64,000 nt of DNA from Candidatus Melainabacteria bacterium (GCA_003242885.1 QKMZ01000002.1:461148-525147), one strand, 5' to 3'. Shown: positions 8,516 through 19,668, numbered from the stretch's first letter. Notes: generated from the letters alone by a model not told the origin. Made by a program: numbers and translations.

Positions 8516-8574
8516 TCTTAGGTGCCCTTTTCGACTGAACGTTCGGTCAACAAAAGAAAAAGAGAGAAGAGAAA

Positions 8575-10257
8575 ATGTACAGCGACGGAATCAAAAAAGG
8601 ACCAAGTCGAGCTCCCGCCAGAGCAATGTTTAAGGCGACGGGCTTGACTGATGCCGATCTTGAAAAACCGCTCGTTGCCATCGCTAATACATGGACTGAA
8701 GTTGGTCCCTGTAATTTCCACCTCCGCGAACTCGCCGAAAAAGTTAAAGATGGCGTTCGCAAAGCTGGCGGCACTCCGCTCGAGTTCAACACAATCGTTG
8801 TATCCGACGGCATCTCCATGGGCACTGAGGCGATGAAAGCTTCGCTAGTTTCCCGCGAAGTTATCGCTGACTCTATCGAACTTTGTGTTCGCGGTCACAT
8901 GTTCGACGCCGTTGTCGCGCTCTCCGCTTGCGACAAGACAATCCCCGCGACGCTCATGGCGCTCGTTAGACTCAATCTTCCTTCCGTTATGCTTTATGGC
9001 GGTTCAATCATGCCGGGCCAATACGAAGGTCACGACGTTACCATCCAAGATGTTTTCGAAGCCGTTGGCGCTTGCGCTGCCGGCAAAATGACCCCTGAGC
9101 AGCTCAAACAGATGGAGAACGGCGCTTGTCCAGGCGCTGGAGCTTGTGGTGGACAGTTCACAGCCAATACCATGTCCACCGCCGCCACATTTCTCGGCAT
9201 GTCACCAATGAGCGCAAATGACGTGCCAGCAAAAGATCCCAGAAAGTTTGCCGTAGCCGAGCGCTGCGGCACTCTTGTAATGGAGCTCCTTAACAAGGAC
9301 GTCAGACCATCTTCCATCGTTACTCGTCGCGCTTTGGAGAACGCCATCGCATCTGTTGTTGCGACCGGTGGTTCTACGAATGCCGTTTTGCACCTGCTTG
9401 CTATCGCACGCGAAGCCGGAGTTGAGCTCGAACTCGAAGATTTCGATCGCATCTCTGCAAAAACTCCAATCATCGCCGACCTCAAGCCAGGCGGTCGCTT
9501 CACTGCTCCTGATATGGAAACTGCAGGCGGTCAGCGCCTCCTCGCAAAACGTTTGCAAGACGCAGGTCTCATCGCCGACGCACCGACAGTGACTGGTCGC
9601 ACACTCTTTGAAGAGGCTGCTGAAGCAGTCGAAACAGAAGGACAACAAGTTTTGACCTCTGTTGAAAAACCATTGAAAGCTATGGGCGGCATTGGAATTC
9701 TTCGAGGTTCCCTCGCACCGGAAGGCTGCGTCGTCAAACTCTCCGGACACAACAGAACCAACTTTGTTGGACCAGCTCGCGTATTCGACACTGAAGAAGC
9801 CGCATTCCAAGCCGTTCAAACCGGTGGCATCAAAGCAGGCGACGTGGTCGTAATCCGATATGTCGGACCAAAGGGTGCTCCCGGCATGCCCGAGATGCTC
9901 GGCGTCACCGGCGCGATTGTCGGAGCTGGACTTTCTGATTCTGTATCACTCATCACCGATGGACGTTTTTCTGGCGCTACTTACGGATTTATGGTTGGAC
10001 ACGTTTCACCTGAAGCCGCAGTTGGCGGACCAATCGCCCACATCAAAGACGGCGACCAAATCGAAATCGACGTAACGAAAAGAAGTATCGACGTGCACGC
10101 TGATCTCTCGTCTCGCGAGAAAGATTGGCAGCCAAGAGAGATGGCATACAAAACAGGCGTTTTCGCCAAGTATGCCAAGCTCGTTTCCTCCGCTTCGCAA
10201 GGAGCAGTCACCAACAGTTTTTCCACACCACAACCGGCATTGTCGGTAAAGAAATAA
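8575..10257 (+). CDS. ilvD: Dihydroxy-acid dehydratase
   Basis: 560 residues, the normal length for IlvD. It dehydrates 2,3-dihydroxy-isovalerate and 2,3-dihydroxy-3-methylvalerate to the oxo acids that precede valine/leucine and isoleucine. Conserved iron-sulfur cysteines are visible in [13 protein letters not shown] (about residue 120) and [20 protein letters not shown] (about 180-200). [20 protein letters not shown] near the C-terminus is the substrate-binding segment. The start follows a purine-rich AGAGAAGAG. It is the first gene of the run ilvD-ilvC-ilvB-ilvN-cimA-leuC-leuD-leuB and lies just behind the ilv attenuator. ilvC starts 17 bases after its stop. Confidence 0.95.
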   Translation: MYSDGIKKGPSRAPARAMFKATGLTDADLEKPLVAIANTWTEVGPCNFHLRELAEKVKDGVRKAGGTPLEFNTIVVSDGISMGTEAMKASLVSREVIADSIELCVRGHMFDAVVALSACDKTIPATLMALVRLNLPSVMLYGGSIMPGQYEGHDVTIQDVFEAVGACAAGKMTPEQLKQMENGACPGAGACGGQFTANTMSTAATFLGMSPMSANDVPAKDPRKFAVAERCGTLVMELLNKDVRPSSIVTRRALENAIASVVATGGSTNAVLHLLAIAREAGVELELEDFDRISAKTPIIADLKPGGRFTAPDMETAGGQRLLAKRLQDAGLIADAPTVTGRTLFEEAAEAVETEGQQVLTSVEKPLKAMGGIGILRGSLAPEGCVVKLSGHNRTNFVGPARVFDTEEAAFQAVQTGGIKAGDVVVIRYVGPKGAPGMPEMLGVTGAIVGAGLSDSVSLITDGRFSGATYGFMVGHVSPEAAVGGPIAHIKDGDQIEIDVTKRSIDVHADLSSREKDWQPREMAYKTGVFAKYAKLVSSASQGAVTNSFSTPQPALSVKK

Positions 10258-10273
10258 CCAAACAAAGGAGCAA

Positions 10274-11317
10274 ATGATGACGACTATGTACTGGGAAAAA
10301 GACGCCGACGCCAACGCTCTCAAGGGCAAGAAAGTAGCCGTTCTCGGCTATGGCAGCCAGGGACGTGCGCATGCTCTCAACCTGAAGGAGAGCGGTGTTG
10401 ATGTTGTGGTTGGATTGCGCAAAGGCGGAAAGACCTGGCAGCAAGCTGAGCAAGATGGCTTCAAGCCGCAAACTCCAGAAGAAGCAGCGAAGACTGCTGA
10501 TGTTGTTTGCTTCCTTTGCCCCGACATGGCGCAGCCCAAGCTTTTCAAAGATGCTGTCGAGCCAAATCTCAAGCCCGGCGCAACCGTCATGTTTGCTCAC
10601 GGATTCAACATCCATTACAAAACCATTCAGCCAAATGCTCAGACCGACGTCATCATGATTGCTCCAAAAGGACCGGGCGCACTGGTTCGCCGTCAATATG
10701 AAGAAGGTCGTGGCGTGCCGTGCTTGGTCGCAGTACATCAAGACGCATCAGGCAATGCTTTCAAAACAGCGCTTGCATACGCTCATGCCTTGGGCGGAAC
10801 TAAAGCAGGCGTCATCGAAACGACATTCCCAGAAGAGACCGAAACCGATCTCTTCGGCGAACAAGCTGTGCTCTGCGGCGGCGTGACAGAGCTCGTGGCA
10901 GCCGGTTGGCAGACACTCGTCGATGCCGGATATCAGCCGGAAGTCGCTTACTTCGAATGTTTGCATGAATTGAAACTGATCGTTGATTTGATCTACGAAG
11001 GTGGCTTTGCTCGCATGCATGAGTTTGTAAGTGAAACTGCGAAGTTCGGCGATCTCACCCGCGGACCGCGCGTTGTCGACGACCACGTTCGCGCCACTAT
11101 GAAGGAAATTCTCACTGAAATCCAAAACGGTAAATTCGCCCAAGAATGGATCGATGAGAACAAAGGTTCTCGTGACCGTTACAACGAGCTGCTCAAGAAG
11201 GATTTGGAACATCCAATCGAAACTGTCGGCAAGAAAATGCGCGACAACATGAGCTGGCTCAAAGAAAAGGCTGCCGCCAAACAAGCTGAAAAACAGCCAG
11301 TCGGCGCTGCCCGGTGA
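10274..11317 (+). CDS. ilvC: Ketol-acid reductoisomerase
   Basis: 347 residues, class I length. It isomerises and reduces 2-acetolactate or 2-aceto-2-hydroxybutyrate with NADPH and magnesium. The N-terminal Rossmann domain carries [20 protein letters not shown]. The knotted C-terminal domain holds the metal ligands in [12 protein letters not shown] and the [17 protein letters not shown] segment. AAAGGAG precedes the ATG. The C-terminal tail [15 protein letters not shown] is a low-complexity extension just before the intergenic palindromes. Confidence 0.95.
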   Translation: MMTTMYWEKDADANALKGKKVAVLGYGSQGRAHALNLKESGVDVVVGLRKGGKTWQQAEQDGFKPQTPEEAAKTADVVCFLCPDMAQPKLFKDAVEPNLKPGATVMFAHGFNIHYKTIQPNAQTDVIMIAPKGPGALVRRQYEEGRGVPCLVAVHQDASGNAFKTALAYAHALGGTKAGVIETTFPEETETDLFGEQAVLCGGVTELVAAGWQTLVDAGYQPEVAYFECLHELKLIVDLIYEGGFARMHEFVSETAKFGDLTRGPRVVDDHVRATMKEILTEIQNGKFAQEWIDENKGSRDRYNELLKKDLEHPIETVGKKMRDNMSWLKEKAAAKQAEKQPVGAAR

Positions 11318-11548
11318 CGTGGGGCGACACCATGCGTCGACCGGTGATGTAGGGGCGACGCCATGCGTCGACCGGTATAAAAGGAAACCGCAGGGGCGGC
11401 ATTAATGCCGCCCGCAGACAGCGAAAAAAGCCGGCGAGCCGCCGGCGCTCCCAGGAAACCAGCGACCGAAATCGAAATTGTAGGGGCGGCATTAATGCCG
11501 CCCGCAGAAAGCGAAAAAAGCCGGCGAGCCGCCGGCGCTCCCAGGAAA
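11311..11548. repeat. Cluster of REP-like palindromes between ilvC and ilvB
   Basis: Two copies of a GGGGCGAC.CCATGCGTCGACCGGT unit (about 11322-11346 and 11351-11376) are followed by a near-perfect direct duplication: 11392-11458 and 11482-11548, period 90. Each duplicate contains the palindrome GGGGCGGCATTAATGCCGCCC and then GCCGGCGAGCCGCCGGCGCTCCCAGG. The same second unit occurs at 15127-15154 (inverted) and 19411-19438. There is no T-run, so these are probably not full terminators. Within an operon they may stabilise or partly uncouple upstream mRNA. Confidence 0.8.
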
Positions 11549-11553
11549 AACAA

Positions 11554-13209
11554 ATGAAGGGTGCCGAAATAGTAATAAGAGCGTTGGAGAAAGAAGGTGT
11601 CGACACCGTCTTCGGATATCCGGGCGGAGCGATCATGCCTCTTTACGATGCGCTTGTTGATTCTAAGTTGAAGCACATCCTCGTCCGTCACGAGCAAGCT
11701 GCCGCATTGGCAGCCGATGGCTACGCGCGTCACAGCGGGCGCGTCGGCGTTTGCTTCGCAACATCGGGTCCTGGTGCCACCAACTTGATCACCGGCATCG
11801 CGAATGCTTTCCTTGATTCCGTGCCGATGGTCGCTATCACCGGTCAAGTCGCAACGCCATTCATCGGCACCGACGCTTTCCAGGAAGTCGACATCTTCGG
11901 CATCTCAATGCCGGTCGTGAAGCACAGCTTCCTCGTCCGCCGCATCGAAGATTTGGCAAGCACCATTCACGAAGCTTTTCAAATCGCACGCACCGGTCGT
12001 CCTGGCCCAGTTCTCGTCGACCTCCCCAAAGATGTTGCCATCGCAGAGTTAGACATAGTTGCATTCGACGATACGCCGGATGAAACGCCTGCTCGCCCTG
12101 ATGCACATCAAGTTGCGATCGCGCGTCAGATGATCGAGAAGAGCGCAAAACCTCTCGTCTACGCCGGCGGCGGCATCCGCATCGCAGGCGCTACCGGCGA
12201 ACTCCGTTCGTTCGTCGATGCAACCGGCATACCTGTCGTGACCACACTTCAAGGTATCGGTTCCGTTCCTTCCACGCACGAACTCAACCTCGGCATGCTC
12301 GGAATGCACGGAACAAAGCAAGCTAACCTCGCAGTTCAAGAGTGCGATTTGCTCATCTGCGTCGCCGCGCGCTTCGATGATCGCGTCACCGGCAAGTTGA
12401 AAGAGTTTGCTCCCCACGCCAAAGTCATCCACATGGATATCGATCCGGCGGAGGTGAGCAAGCTTCGCGCCGCCGATTGCTCGATAGTCGGTGACGTCAA
12501 AGTGGCGCTCAATTTTTTGCACGTCCGCCCGCAAATCGACGAGTGGAAAGAGCGCTGCCTCTCCAACAAAGCGGCTTATGAATTCAACTACGACGTGAAG
12601 ACCGAACATGTTTACGCGCCGAAAATGCTCAGACAATTGAGCGTTCAAGCTGCGGAAAGAGAAACCGTCATCTCCTGCGATGTTGGACAGCACCAAATGT
12701 GGGTCGCCCAGCATTGCCAGTTCCAATCACCCGAAGCCCACCTCACCAGCGGTGGTTTGGGCACGATGGGCTACGGACTTCCTGGCGCGGTTGGCGCCCA
12801 ACTCGCAAATCCCAACGCGCGAGTAATCAATGTTTCCGGTGACGGCTCGATCATGATGAACATTCAAGAACTCGCCACGATCAAGCGCTACAACTTGCCC
12901 GTCAAGATCGTTCTTTTCGACAATCAGGCACTGGGCATGGTGCGCCAATGGCAAGAACTTTTCTTCAGTGAGCGCTACAGCGAAGTTGATCTTTCCGACA
13001 ACCCGGACTTTGCAAAAGTCGCTGAAGCATTCGGAATCCCGGCAATCAAAGTTGATAAGCCAGACCAAGTAGATGATGCAATCAAACAAATTTTGGAAAG
13101 CGAAGGACCACTCCTTGCGCACGTGATGATAGACCCCCGTGAGAATGTCTGGCCGCTCGTGCCGCCCGGCAAGTCGAATACGGAAATGATGGAGGCTAAA
13201 GCAGTATGA
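11554..13209 (+). CDS. ilvB: Acetolactate synthase, large (catalytic) subunit
   Basis: 551 residues. A thiamine-diphosphate enzyme that forms 2-acetolactate from two pyruvates, or acetohydroxybutyrate with 2-oxobutyrate. The PYR domain starts [24 protein letters not shown]; catalytic Glu sits in [15 protein letters not shown]. The ThDP motif is [20 protein letters not shown] (about residues 430-450), with the metal-binding GDG. The small subunit follows with a four-base ATGA overlap, implying translational coupling. The start ATG directly follows the palindrome repeat; the CCAGGAAAAACAA before it gives an AGGA. Confidence 0.95.
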   Translation: MKGAEIVIRALEKEGVDTVFGYPGGAIMPLYDALVDSKLKHILVRHEQAAALAADGYARHSGRVGVCFATSGPGATNLITGIANAFLDSVPMVAITGQVATPFIGTDAFQEVDIFGISMPVVKHSFLVRRIEDLASTIHEAFQIARTGRPGPVLVDLPKDVAIAELDIVAFDDTPDETPARPDAHQVAIARQMIEKSAKPLVYAGGGIRIAGATGELRSFVDATGIPVVTTLQGIGSVPSTHELNLGMLGMHGTKQANLAVQECDLLICVAARFDDRVTGKLKEFAPHAKVIHMDIDPAEVSKLRAADCSIVGDVKVALNFLHVRPQIDEWKERCLSNKAAYEFNYDVKTEHVYAPKMLRQLSVQAAERETVISCDVGQHQMWVAQHCQFQSPEAHLTSGGLGTMGYGLPGAVGAQLANPNARVINVSGDGSIMMNIQELATIKRYNLPVKIVLFDNQALGMVRQWQELFFSERYSEVDLSDNPDFAKVAEAFGIPAIKVDKPDQVDDAIKQILESEGPLLAHVMIDPRENVWPLVPPGKSNTEMMEAKAV

Positions 13210-13493
13210 GATTTACGCTCGAAGTGACGATGACCAATAGCGAAGGCGCCTTGGAACGCCTGCTTGGACGGCTCCGGCAGCGTGGTTTTGGCATTCTGGC
13301 TCTGAATGCCGATGTCTCAGGCGACTATGCCTCGTTGGGTGCGCGAATTACAGTCGAGAGCATGCGTCCGGTGGAAGCAGCTCTCAAGCAAATCGCGAAG
13401 CTTTACGACGTCGAACAAGTGAAGGTACATCATGCAGAGCAAGAGCATGCAAAACGACAAAACCAGCCAGCAGAACTTTGTTTATCTCTATGA
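13206..13493 (+). CDS. ilvN: Acetolactate synthase small subunit, ACT-domain only
   Basis: 95 residues. Residues 1-75 ([20 protein letters not shown], then [20 protein letters not shown]) form a single ACT domain, the regulatory fold that binds valine in acetohydroxyacid synthase. It is much shorter than the typical IlvH/IlvN of about 160 residues and resembles the IlvM type. The residues after about 77 ([21 protein letters not shown]) have no ACT match, and their codons overlap the start of cimA by 62 bases. It overlaps ilvB by four bases, so the two are surely coupled. Confidence 0.88.
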   Translation: MRFTLEVTMTNSEGALERLLGRLRQRGFGILALNADVSGDYASLGARITVESMRPVEAALKQIAKLYDVEQVKVHHAEQEHAKRQNQPAELCLSL

Positions 13494-15099
13494 CACCACG
13501 CTGAGAGATGGTGCTCAACGCAAAGGTTTGAGCTTTTCTCTCGATGACAAAGTAAAAGTAGCGAAATTGCTAGACGGCTTCCGTGTTCCATACATCGAAG
13601 GTGGGTGGCCGGGATCAAACCCCAAGGACGCTGAGTTTTTCCGCCAGATGCGCGCCAATCCGTTGAAACATTCAACAGTGGTGGCATTCGGTTGCACGCG
13701 CAAAGTTGGCGTGAGAGCCGAAGACGACGCTAATCTCAAGGCCTTGCTTGATGCAGGCACCAGAGCTGCAGCGATTGTTGGGAAGACTTGGAGTCTTCAC
13801 GTTGAGGAGGTTCTCAAAACCGACCTCGAAGAAAACCTCAGAATGATCGCGGACAGCGTGCGCTTTTTGAAACAGCACGGCAAGGAAGTAATCTTCGATG
13901 CCGAGCACTTCTTCGATAGTTTTATGGCTGCTCCAGAATACGCCGTCAAGGTTGCTGGTGCAGCAGTTGAAGCTGGCGCCGACTGGGTCGTGCTCTGCGA
14001 TACCAACGGCCGTTGCATGCCGAGCGATGTCACCAAGGTCGTCACTTCTATGATGCAAGCGGTGCCCGCGCGCTACGGAGTTCACTGCCACAACGATATG
14101 GAACTCGCAGTCGCCAATTCTATCGCCGCTGTCGAAGCAGGTGCGCGTCAAGTTCAAGGAACCATAAATGGATATGGCGAGCGCTGTGGCAATGCCAATC
14201 TTGTTTCGCTCATGCCCACGTTGAAACTCAAAATGGGCTATGACTGCGTGCGTGAAGCAGATCTCAAAAAGCTCACCGAGCTCTCTCGCACCGTAAGCGA
14301 AATCGCGAATTTGAACCCCGACCCATGCGCTGCCTATGTCGGAAGCTCTGCGTTCGCGCACAAAGCCGGATTGCACGTTGCGGCCGTTGAACGCGTTGCT
14401 CATAGCTATGAACATTGCGATCCTGCTCTAGTCGGTAATCGCCGCCAGGTGATTGTTTCCGAACTTTCAGGTCGCGGCAATATCCGCATGCTCGCAAATG
14501 AAGTAGGAGTCGGAGTTGTTGGAACTGAAGCCAATGTCCTGGCCAAAGTTAAAGAGATGGAAGGCAACGGCTATCAATTCGAAAACGCTGAAGGAACTGT
14601 CGAATTGCTCATGCGCAGAGCTGCACCTGGATACGTCGCGCCGTTCGAAATCGTCGACATGATGGTTGTGGTGTCCGACCGCAACCGCGCCGGCACCAGT
14701 GCCGAAGCGATGGTGAAGGTCAAAGTGGGAGACGAAAAATTCCACACTGCGTCCGAAGGCCGCGGTCCTGTCCATGCTCTCGACCTTGCCTTGAGAAAAG
14801 CGCTCGCGCCAAGTTATCCGCGAATTGAAGAAGTTCGTCTCGCGGACTACAAAGTGCGAATTCTCGATCCTGATCAAGCGACGGACGCCATGACCCGAGT
14901 AATCATCGAAGCCACAAGCGGCGACGATAGATGGTGGACGGTTGGCTGCTCGCAGAACATCATCGATGCCAGCTGCCAGGCGCTCGCCGACAGTTTGGAA
15001 CTTTACCTGGCTCGTTCGGCGGCGAACGGTTCGCAACCTGTAAGTATGGACACCTGCGGCGACGAAGACTGCACCGCCGTCAAAGTGGAGGTGGCTTAG
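13432..15099 (+). CDS. cimA: (R)-citramalate synthase
   Basis: 555 residues. It condenses acetyl-CoA and pyruvate to (R)-citramalate, opening the threonine-independent route to 2-oxobutyrate and isoleucine. The barrel starts [20 protein letters not shown] and carries HCHNDMELAVANSIAAVEAG (metal-binding HxH) and GYGERCGNANL. The signature KAGLHVAAVERVAHSYEHCDP, the length and the C-terminal LeuA-type dimer domain fit the CimA family rather than LeuA, and a separate LeuA exists at 6477. AAGG precedes the ATG at 13432; a second ATG at 13447 is possible. Placement between ilvN and leuC makes sense because LeuC/LeuD and LeuB also process citramalate-derived intermediates. Confidence 0.92.
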   Translation: MQSKSMQNDKTSQQNFVYLYDTTLRDGAQRKGLSFSLDDKVKVAKLLDGFRVPYIEGGWPGSNPKDAEFFRQMRANPLKHSTVVAFGCTRKVGVRAEDDANLKALLDAGTRAAAIVGKTWSLHVEEVLKTDLEENLRMIADSVRFLKQHGKEVIFDAEHFFDSFMAAPEYAVKVAGAAVEAGADWVVLCDTNGRCMPSDVTKVVTSMMQAVPARYGVHCHNDMELAVANSIAAVEAGARQVQGTINGYGERCGNANLVSLMPTLKLKMGYDCVREADLKKLTELSRTVSEIANLNPDPCAAYVGSSAFAHKAGLHVAAVERVAHSYEHCDPALVGNRRQVIVSELSGRGNIRMLANEVGVGVVGTEANVLAKVKEMEGNGYQFENAEGTVELLMRRAAPGYVAPFEIVDMMVVVSDRNRAGTSAEAMVKVKVGDEKFHTASEGRGPVHALDLALRKALAPSYPRIEEVRLADYKVRILDPDQATDAMTRVIIEATSGDDRWWTVGCSQNIIDASCQALADSLELYLARSAANGSQPVSMDTCGDEDCTAVKVEVA

Positions 15100-16590
<1,491 letters not shown>

Positions 16591-16600
16591 GGAGTTGGTC

Positions 16601-17209
16601 ATGAGCCTCATACCGAAAGTCACAACAGTCAAATCAAAAGCCATGCCGGTTCCGATGAAGGATGTGGACACAGATCTCATCATCCCCGCGCAGTTTCTCA
16701 CCAGCATCAGCAAGGACGGATATGGTCAAAACCTCTTCCGCCGCCTGCGCGACAACGACCCAAATTTCCCGATGAATCGCAAAGAATTCGACGGCGCAAC
16801 CATCCTCGTCACCGACAGTAATTTCGGCTGCGGCTCGTCTCGTGAGCACGCAGTTTGGGCTTTGACCGGCGCCGGTTTCAGGGTGGTAATTGCGAAATCT
16901 TTTTCCGACATCTTCTACAACAATAGCGCCAAAAACGCACTATTACTGGTAGTCTTGGAGGATAAGGTAGTAGATCAAATTTTGCAGTCAGCGACCAATG
17001 CGGACTACGAAGTGACCGTCGATTTAGAGTCGCAAACAGTCACTCTGCCCGACGGAAGCAGCCACGAATTTCAGTACGACCAATTCCGCAAGCACTGCAT
17101 GCTCAATGGTCTCGACGACATCGAATACATCAGATCGCACGCCGCAGATATTCAAGATTTTCGTAAACGACAAGAACAACAACGTTTTATGTCCACACGC
17201 GGAGCCTAG
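16601..17209 (+). CDS. leuD: 3-isopropylmalate dehydratase, small subunit
   Basis: 202 residues, the swivelling domain of the LeuCD enzyme. Conserved segments: DVDTDLIIPAQFL near residue 20, SNFGCGSSREHAVWAL, and KSFSDIFYNNSAKNALL. AAGGAG (16589-16594) sits six bases before ATG 16601; an upstream TTG is not needed. It begins 10 bases after leuC, as expected for partners of one complex. The C-terminal RKRQEQQRFMSTRGA tail is basic and not conserved. Confidence 0.94.
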   Translation: MSLIPKVTTVKSKAMPVPMKDVDTDLIIPAQFLTSISKDGYGQNLFRRLRDNDPNFPMNRKEFDGATILVTDSNFGCGSSREHAVWALTGAGFRVVIAKSFSDIFYNNSAKNALLLVVLEDKVVDQILQSATNADYEVTVDLESQTVTLPDGSSHEFQYDQFRKHCMLNGLDDIEYIRSHAADIQDFRKRQEQQRFMSTRGA

Positions 17210-17239
17210 GACGCAAGACCAGGCGAAAGGGAGCTCAAA

Positions 17240-18364
17240 ATGGATAAGCACATAGCAGTTTTAGCCGGAGACGGAATCGGACCAGAGGTCATGGAGCAAG
17301 CCCTGCGCGTGCTGACCACTGTCGGTGACAAATTCGGTCATCGCTTCTCCACGACGCACGCTCTCGCTGGCGGCGCCGCATATGACAAATATGAGACGCA
17401 CCTGCCCGAGGAAACCAAATCCGTATGCCGTTCGTCGGATGCAATTTTGTTTGGTTCGGTCGGCGGACCAGTTAGCGAGATGAACAATCCGAAGTGGAAG
17501 AATTGCGAAGCTAATTCAATTTTGTCGCTGCGCAAAACTTTCAAATTCAACGCGAATTACAGACCGGTCAAAGTCATCCCAGAGCTCGAATATCTTTGCC
17601 CGCTCAAAAAGGAAGTGATCGACCGCGGTGTCGACATCCTTTTCCTTCGCGAACTTTTGGGCGATTGCTATTTTGGCGAGCACAAGACCTTTAATGCGGA
17701 GAACGGCGTAAGAACCGCGACAGATCTCATCACTTATGATGAAGAGCAGATTGCATCGATTGCCGAAACCGCGTTTAAAGCTGCTCAAAAGCGTCGCAAG
17801 AAATTAACTTCCGTCGACAAGGCGAACGTCCTCGATGCCTCCAAGCTCTGGCGCGCCGTTGTGAAAGAAGTTTCGCTCGGCTATCCAGATGTGCAGCTCG
17901 AAGACATGCTCGTAGATAATTGTGCAATGCAGATTGTTCGCGATCCATCGCAATTCGACGTGGTCGTCACCGGCAATATGTTTGGCGATATCCTCACCGA
18001 CGCCGCAGCTGTTTTGCCCGGTTCGCTTGGTCTGCTCGCGTCCGCCAGCATGAACAAAGAAGGTTTTGGTCTTTACGAGCCGCCCGGCGGTTCCGCACAA
18101 GACATTGCAGGTACAGGCACAGCCAATCCCATAGCGCAAATTCTTTGCGTTGCTTTGATGCTGCGCCATTCATTCCAATTGGAAGAGGAAGCGCTTGCCA
18201 TCGAATCTTCCGTTGAGACGACACTCAAAGAAGGGTACAGAACCCGCGACATAGTCCGCGCCGGAGAGCCTGATCAAAAGGTAGTCGACACAAGAGGAAT
18301 GACCGAAAGAATTCTGGAACATCTCCTGGCTATTACGGTGCCTTCAGCTGCATGCTGCGGTTGA
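17240..18364 (+). CDS. leuB: 3-isopropylmalate dehydrogenase
   Basis: 374 residues, normal for LeuB. It oxidatively decarboxylates 3-isopropylmalate with NAD; in the citramalate route it likely also handles 3-methylmalate. Features: IAVLAGDGIGPEVMEQALRV at the N-terminus, RELLGDCYFGEHK with the substrate-binding arginine context, DNCAMQIVRDPSQFDVVVTG, and NMFGDILTDAAAVLPGSLGL with the metal-binding Asp residues. GGGAG lies upstream of the ATG. It is the last gene of the ilv-leu operon. The C-terminal residues LLAITVPSAACCG are unusual. Confidence 0.94.
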   Translation: MDKHIAVLAGDGIGPEVMEQALRVLTTVGDKFGHRFSTTHALAGGAAYDKYETHLPEETKSVCRSSDAILFGSVGGPVSEMNNPKWKNCEANSILSLRKTFKFNANYRPVKVIPELEYLCPLKKEVIDRGVDILFLRELLGDCYFGEHKTFNAENGVRTATDLITYDEEQIASIAETAFKAAQKRRKKLTSVDKANVLDASKLWRAVVKEVSLGYPDVQLEDMLVDNCAMQIVRDPSQFDVVVTGNMFGDILTDAAAVLPGSLGLLASASMNKEGFGLYEPPGGSAQDIAGTGTANPIAQILCVALMLRHSFQLEEEALAIESSVETTLKEGYRTRDIVRAGEPDQKVVDTRGMTERILEHLLAITVPSAACCG

Positions 18365-18480
18365 GGGCGTAAAACAGCGGTGTATTCGAATCCGGAAAGG
18401 ACAAAGCGTTCCAAGATTTGAAACAGAGCAAGCCGCAGATAGCAAGAGCGTTTCACCCAATTTTTTTTGAGGACATAACA

Positions 18481-18915
18481 ATGTACGGAGACTACAAAGA
18501 AGCCTGGTCCATGGTTGACGAACGCATGAACTCCGCAGTTCATGAGAATTATCCTGAATGGAAGAAGTCGCGTGACCGACGACACAAGCAGGGTGCATCG
18601 AATGTCACCTACGTCAATCAGAACGGCGACAGATTTACACGTGATGCAGAAGGTCGCGTTTCGACGTTTAGATATCGCCACTGTGACACCACTTATTCCA
18701 TGACATATGACGACGACAACAATGTCGTGTCTGTCAGCAGCTCAACCGGCTGGACATGGACAAAGATGGATAACGGTGAAGGATGGTTGGTTCGCAACTA
18801 CTTCGACGCCTGGCATGTAAAGGCTGCGGAAGCAGGTGATATCGTAGTTGACGAAATGGGACTTCGTTGCACCACTGGTGATGCCATGGCGCTTGGACTT
18901 CCTGTTCGTCCATAG
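18481..18915 (+). CDS. Hypothetical protein with YD/RHS-like strands
   Basis: 144 residues from ATG 18481, with GAGG eight bases upstream; an in-frame ATG at 18418 would add 21 residues. Acidic-aromatic, no signal peptide. The central part reads like YD/RHS-type beta hairpins: NGDRFTRDAEGRVSTFRY and YSMTYDDDNNVVSVSSSTGW. The C-terminal LRCTTGDAMALGLPVRP is unassigned. It lies about 115 bases after leuB and is followed by a terminator, so it may be read with the operon or alone. Function unknown. Confidence 0.65.
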   Translation: MYGDYKEAWSMVDERMNSAVHENYPEWKKSRDRRHKQGASNVTYVNQNGDRFTRDAEGRVSTFRYRHCDTTYSMTYDDDNNVVSVSSSTGWTWTKMDNGEGWLVRNYFDAWHVKAAEAGDIVVDEMGLRCTTGDAMALGLPVRP

Positions 18916-18948
18916 TCGCAGACGCGAAAAAAACAATATAGAAATTGT

Positions 18949-18978
18949 ACGGGTGATGCTATGCGTCACCCGTTTTTT
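18949..18978 (+). terminator. Intrinsic terminator built from a palindromic repeat
   Basis: ACGGGTGATGC (18949-18959), loop TAT, GCGTCACCCGT (18963-18973) with one G-U, then a T-run to 18978. The stem resembles the GACGCCATGCGTC repeat family, so a repeat seems to have become the terminator. Confidence 0.8.
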
Positions 18979-19005
18979 AAGACGATTTTGAATCCCCCGT
19001 CGTGT

Positions 19006-19025
19006 CCAGGCAGACCGCTGCCTGG
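19006..19025. repeat. Short perfect hairpin
   Basis: CCAGGCAG (19006-19013), loop ACCG, CTGCCTGG (19018-19025). No T-run follows. It lies between the terminator and the promoter of the small Cys-rich ORF. Confidence 0.5.
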
Positions 19026-19066
19026 CATGTTCTCAAGTGATCGGCGTTTCATATTTGGTTAACAAT

Positions 19067-19097
19067 TTGGCGACATTTTCAGATTGGCGTGTATACT
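19067..19097 (+). promoter_or_regulatory. Possible promoter for the small Cys-rich ORF
   Basis: TTGGCG (19067-19072) and TATACT (19092-19097), with a spacer of 19 bases, longer than ideal. The -10 box is good. It lies about 30 bases before the ATG at 19129. Confidence 0.35.
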
Positions 19098-19128
19098 GAT
19101 TTTTGTAATCCCCCGAGAACGGAACGCA

Positions 19129-19239
19129 ATGAGCAACAGCTCCACACCGCGTAACCAATTCGCATCCCGCCCATCAATGGCTGGCGTGATGTGTCCGTTC
19201 AACTGTGCTTGCTGCATGTGTCCCCCACTGGGGACATAA
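19129..19239 (+). CDS. Possible 36-residue cysteine-rich peptide
   Basis: ATG at 19129 with GGA six bases upstream, stop TAA at 19237-19239. The first ~20 residues are polar (MSNSSTPRNQFASRPSMAGV); the last 16 are MCPFNCACCMCPPLGT, with five cysteines in ten residues. Such a split between a polar N-terminus and a Cys-rich end recalls metal-binding peptides or ribosomally made peptide precursors, but no modifying enzyme or transporter is adjacent. It may also be chance. The plausible promoter and ribosome site raise its standing a little. Confidence 0.35.
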   Translation: MSNSSTPRNQFASRPSMAGVMCPFNCACCMCPPLGT

Positions 19240-19668
19240 TAAATTCGGTTGCAGTACAACCATCTTTAAATTGAATAGCTTTGCTTGCTTTGCTGTCTTG
19301 GCGCAAGAACTTTCTGACATTTCGTGCGGAAATTGAAGAAGTATTGAAACAAGGAGAAGCGGCGTAATTCCCGCTTTTCGTCGGCTAACCCGAGGCACCC
19401 GGAATAAAATGCCGGCGAGCCGCCGGCGCTCCCAGGAAAGCAGTCTACAAAAATAGTGCACCAAATATGGTGTCTGGTTTGTCGCGCAATAAGAATTTTG
19501 TTCTTGTGCGTCTGATTTAACACGCTTGCACAAACTGTCCGAAAGCCTCTGGATAAGAGGCAGAACACCCGAAAGAAATCCGTCCCTGAACAAGACGAAT
19601 AAAAAACAACCGTCCCTGAACAAGACGAACAATTACACAACGTTTTTCAATGAATAGGAGTTAGAAAA
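19240..19668. other. Non-coding stretch with a palindrome and a direct repeat
   Basis: No gene is supported. It holds a copy of the GCCGGCGAGCCGCCGGCGCTCCCAGG palindrome (19411-19438). It also holds two identical 20-base units CCGTCCCTGAACAAGACGAA at 19580-19599 and 19610-19629, 30 bases apart. The ribosome site of the next gene is at its end. Confidence 0.6.

Noticed and set aside
11392..11458. Possible CRISPR-like repeat array
   Set aside because: Only two copies, internally palindromic, no unique spacers and no cas genes.
11179..11847. 222-codon minus-strand frame with repeated [16 protein letters not shown] peptides
   Set aside because: The peptide repeats are the translated palindromes; it overlaps ilvC and ilvB.
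18370..18400. tRNA-like TTCGAATCC motif
   Set aside because: No acceptor, D or anticodon stems can be formed around it.
19174..19640. Two overlapping minus-strand frames of about 152 and 124 codons
   Set aside because: They consist of the translated direct repeat and palindrome, with no ribosome site.
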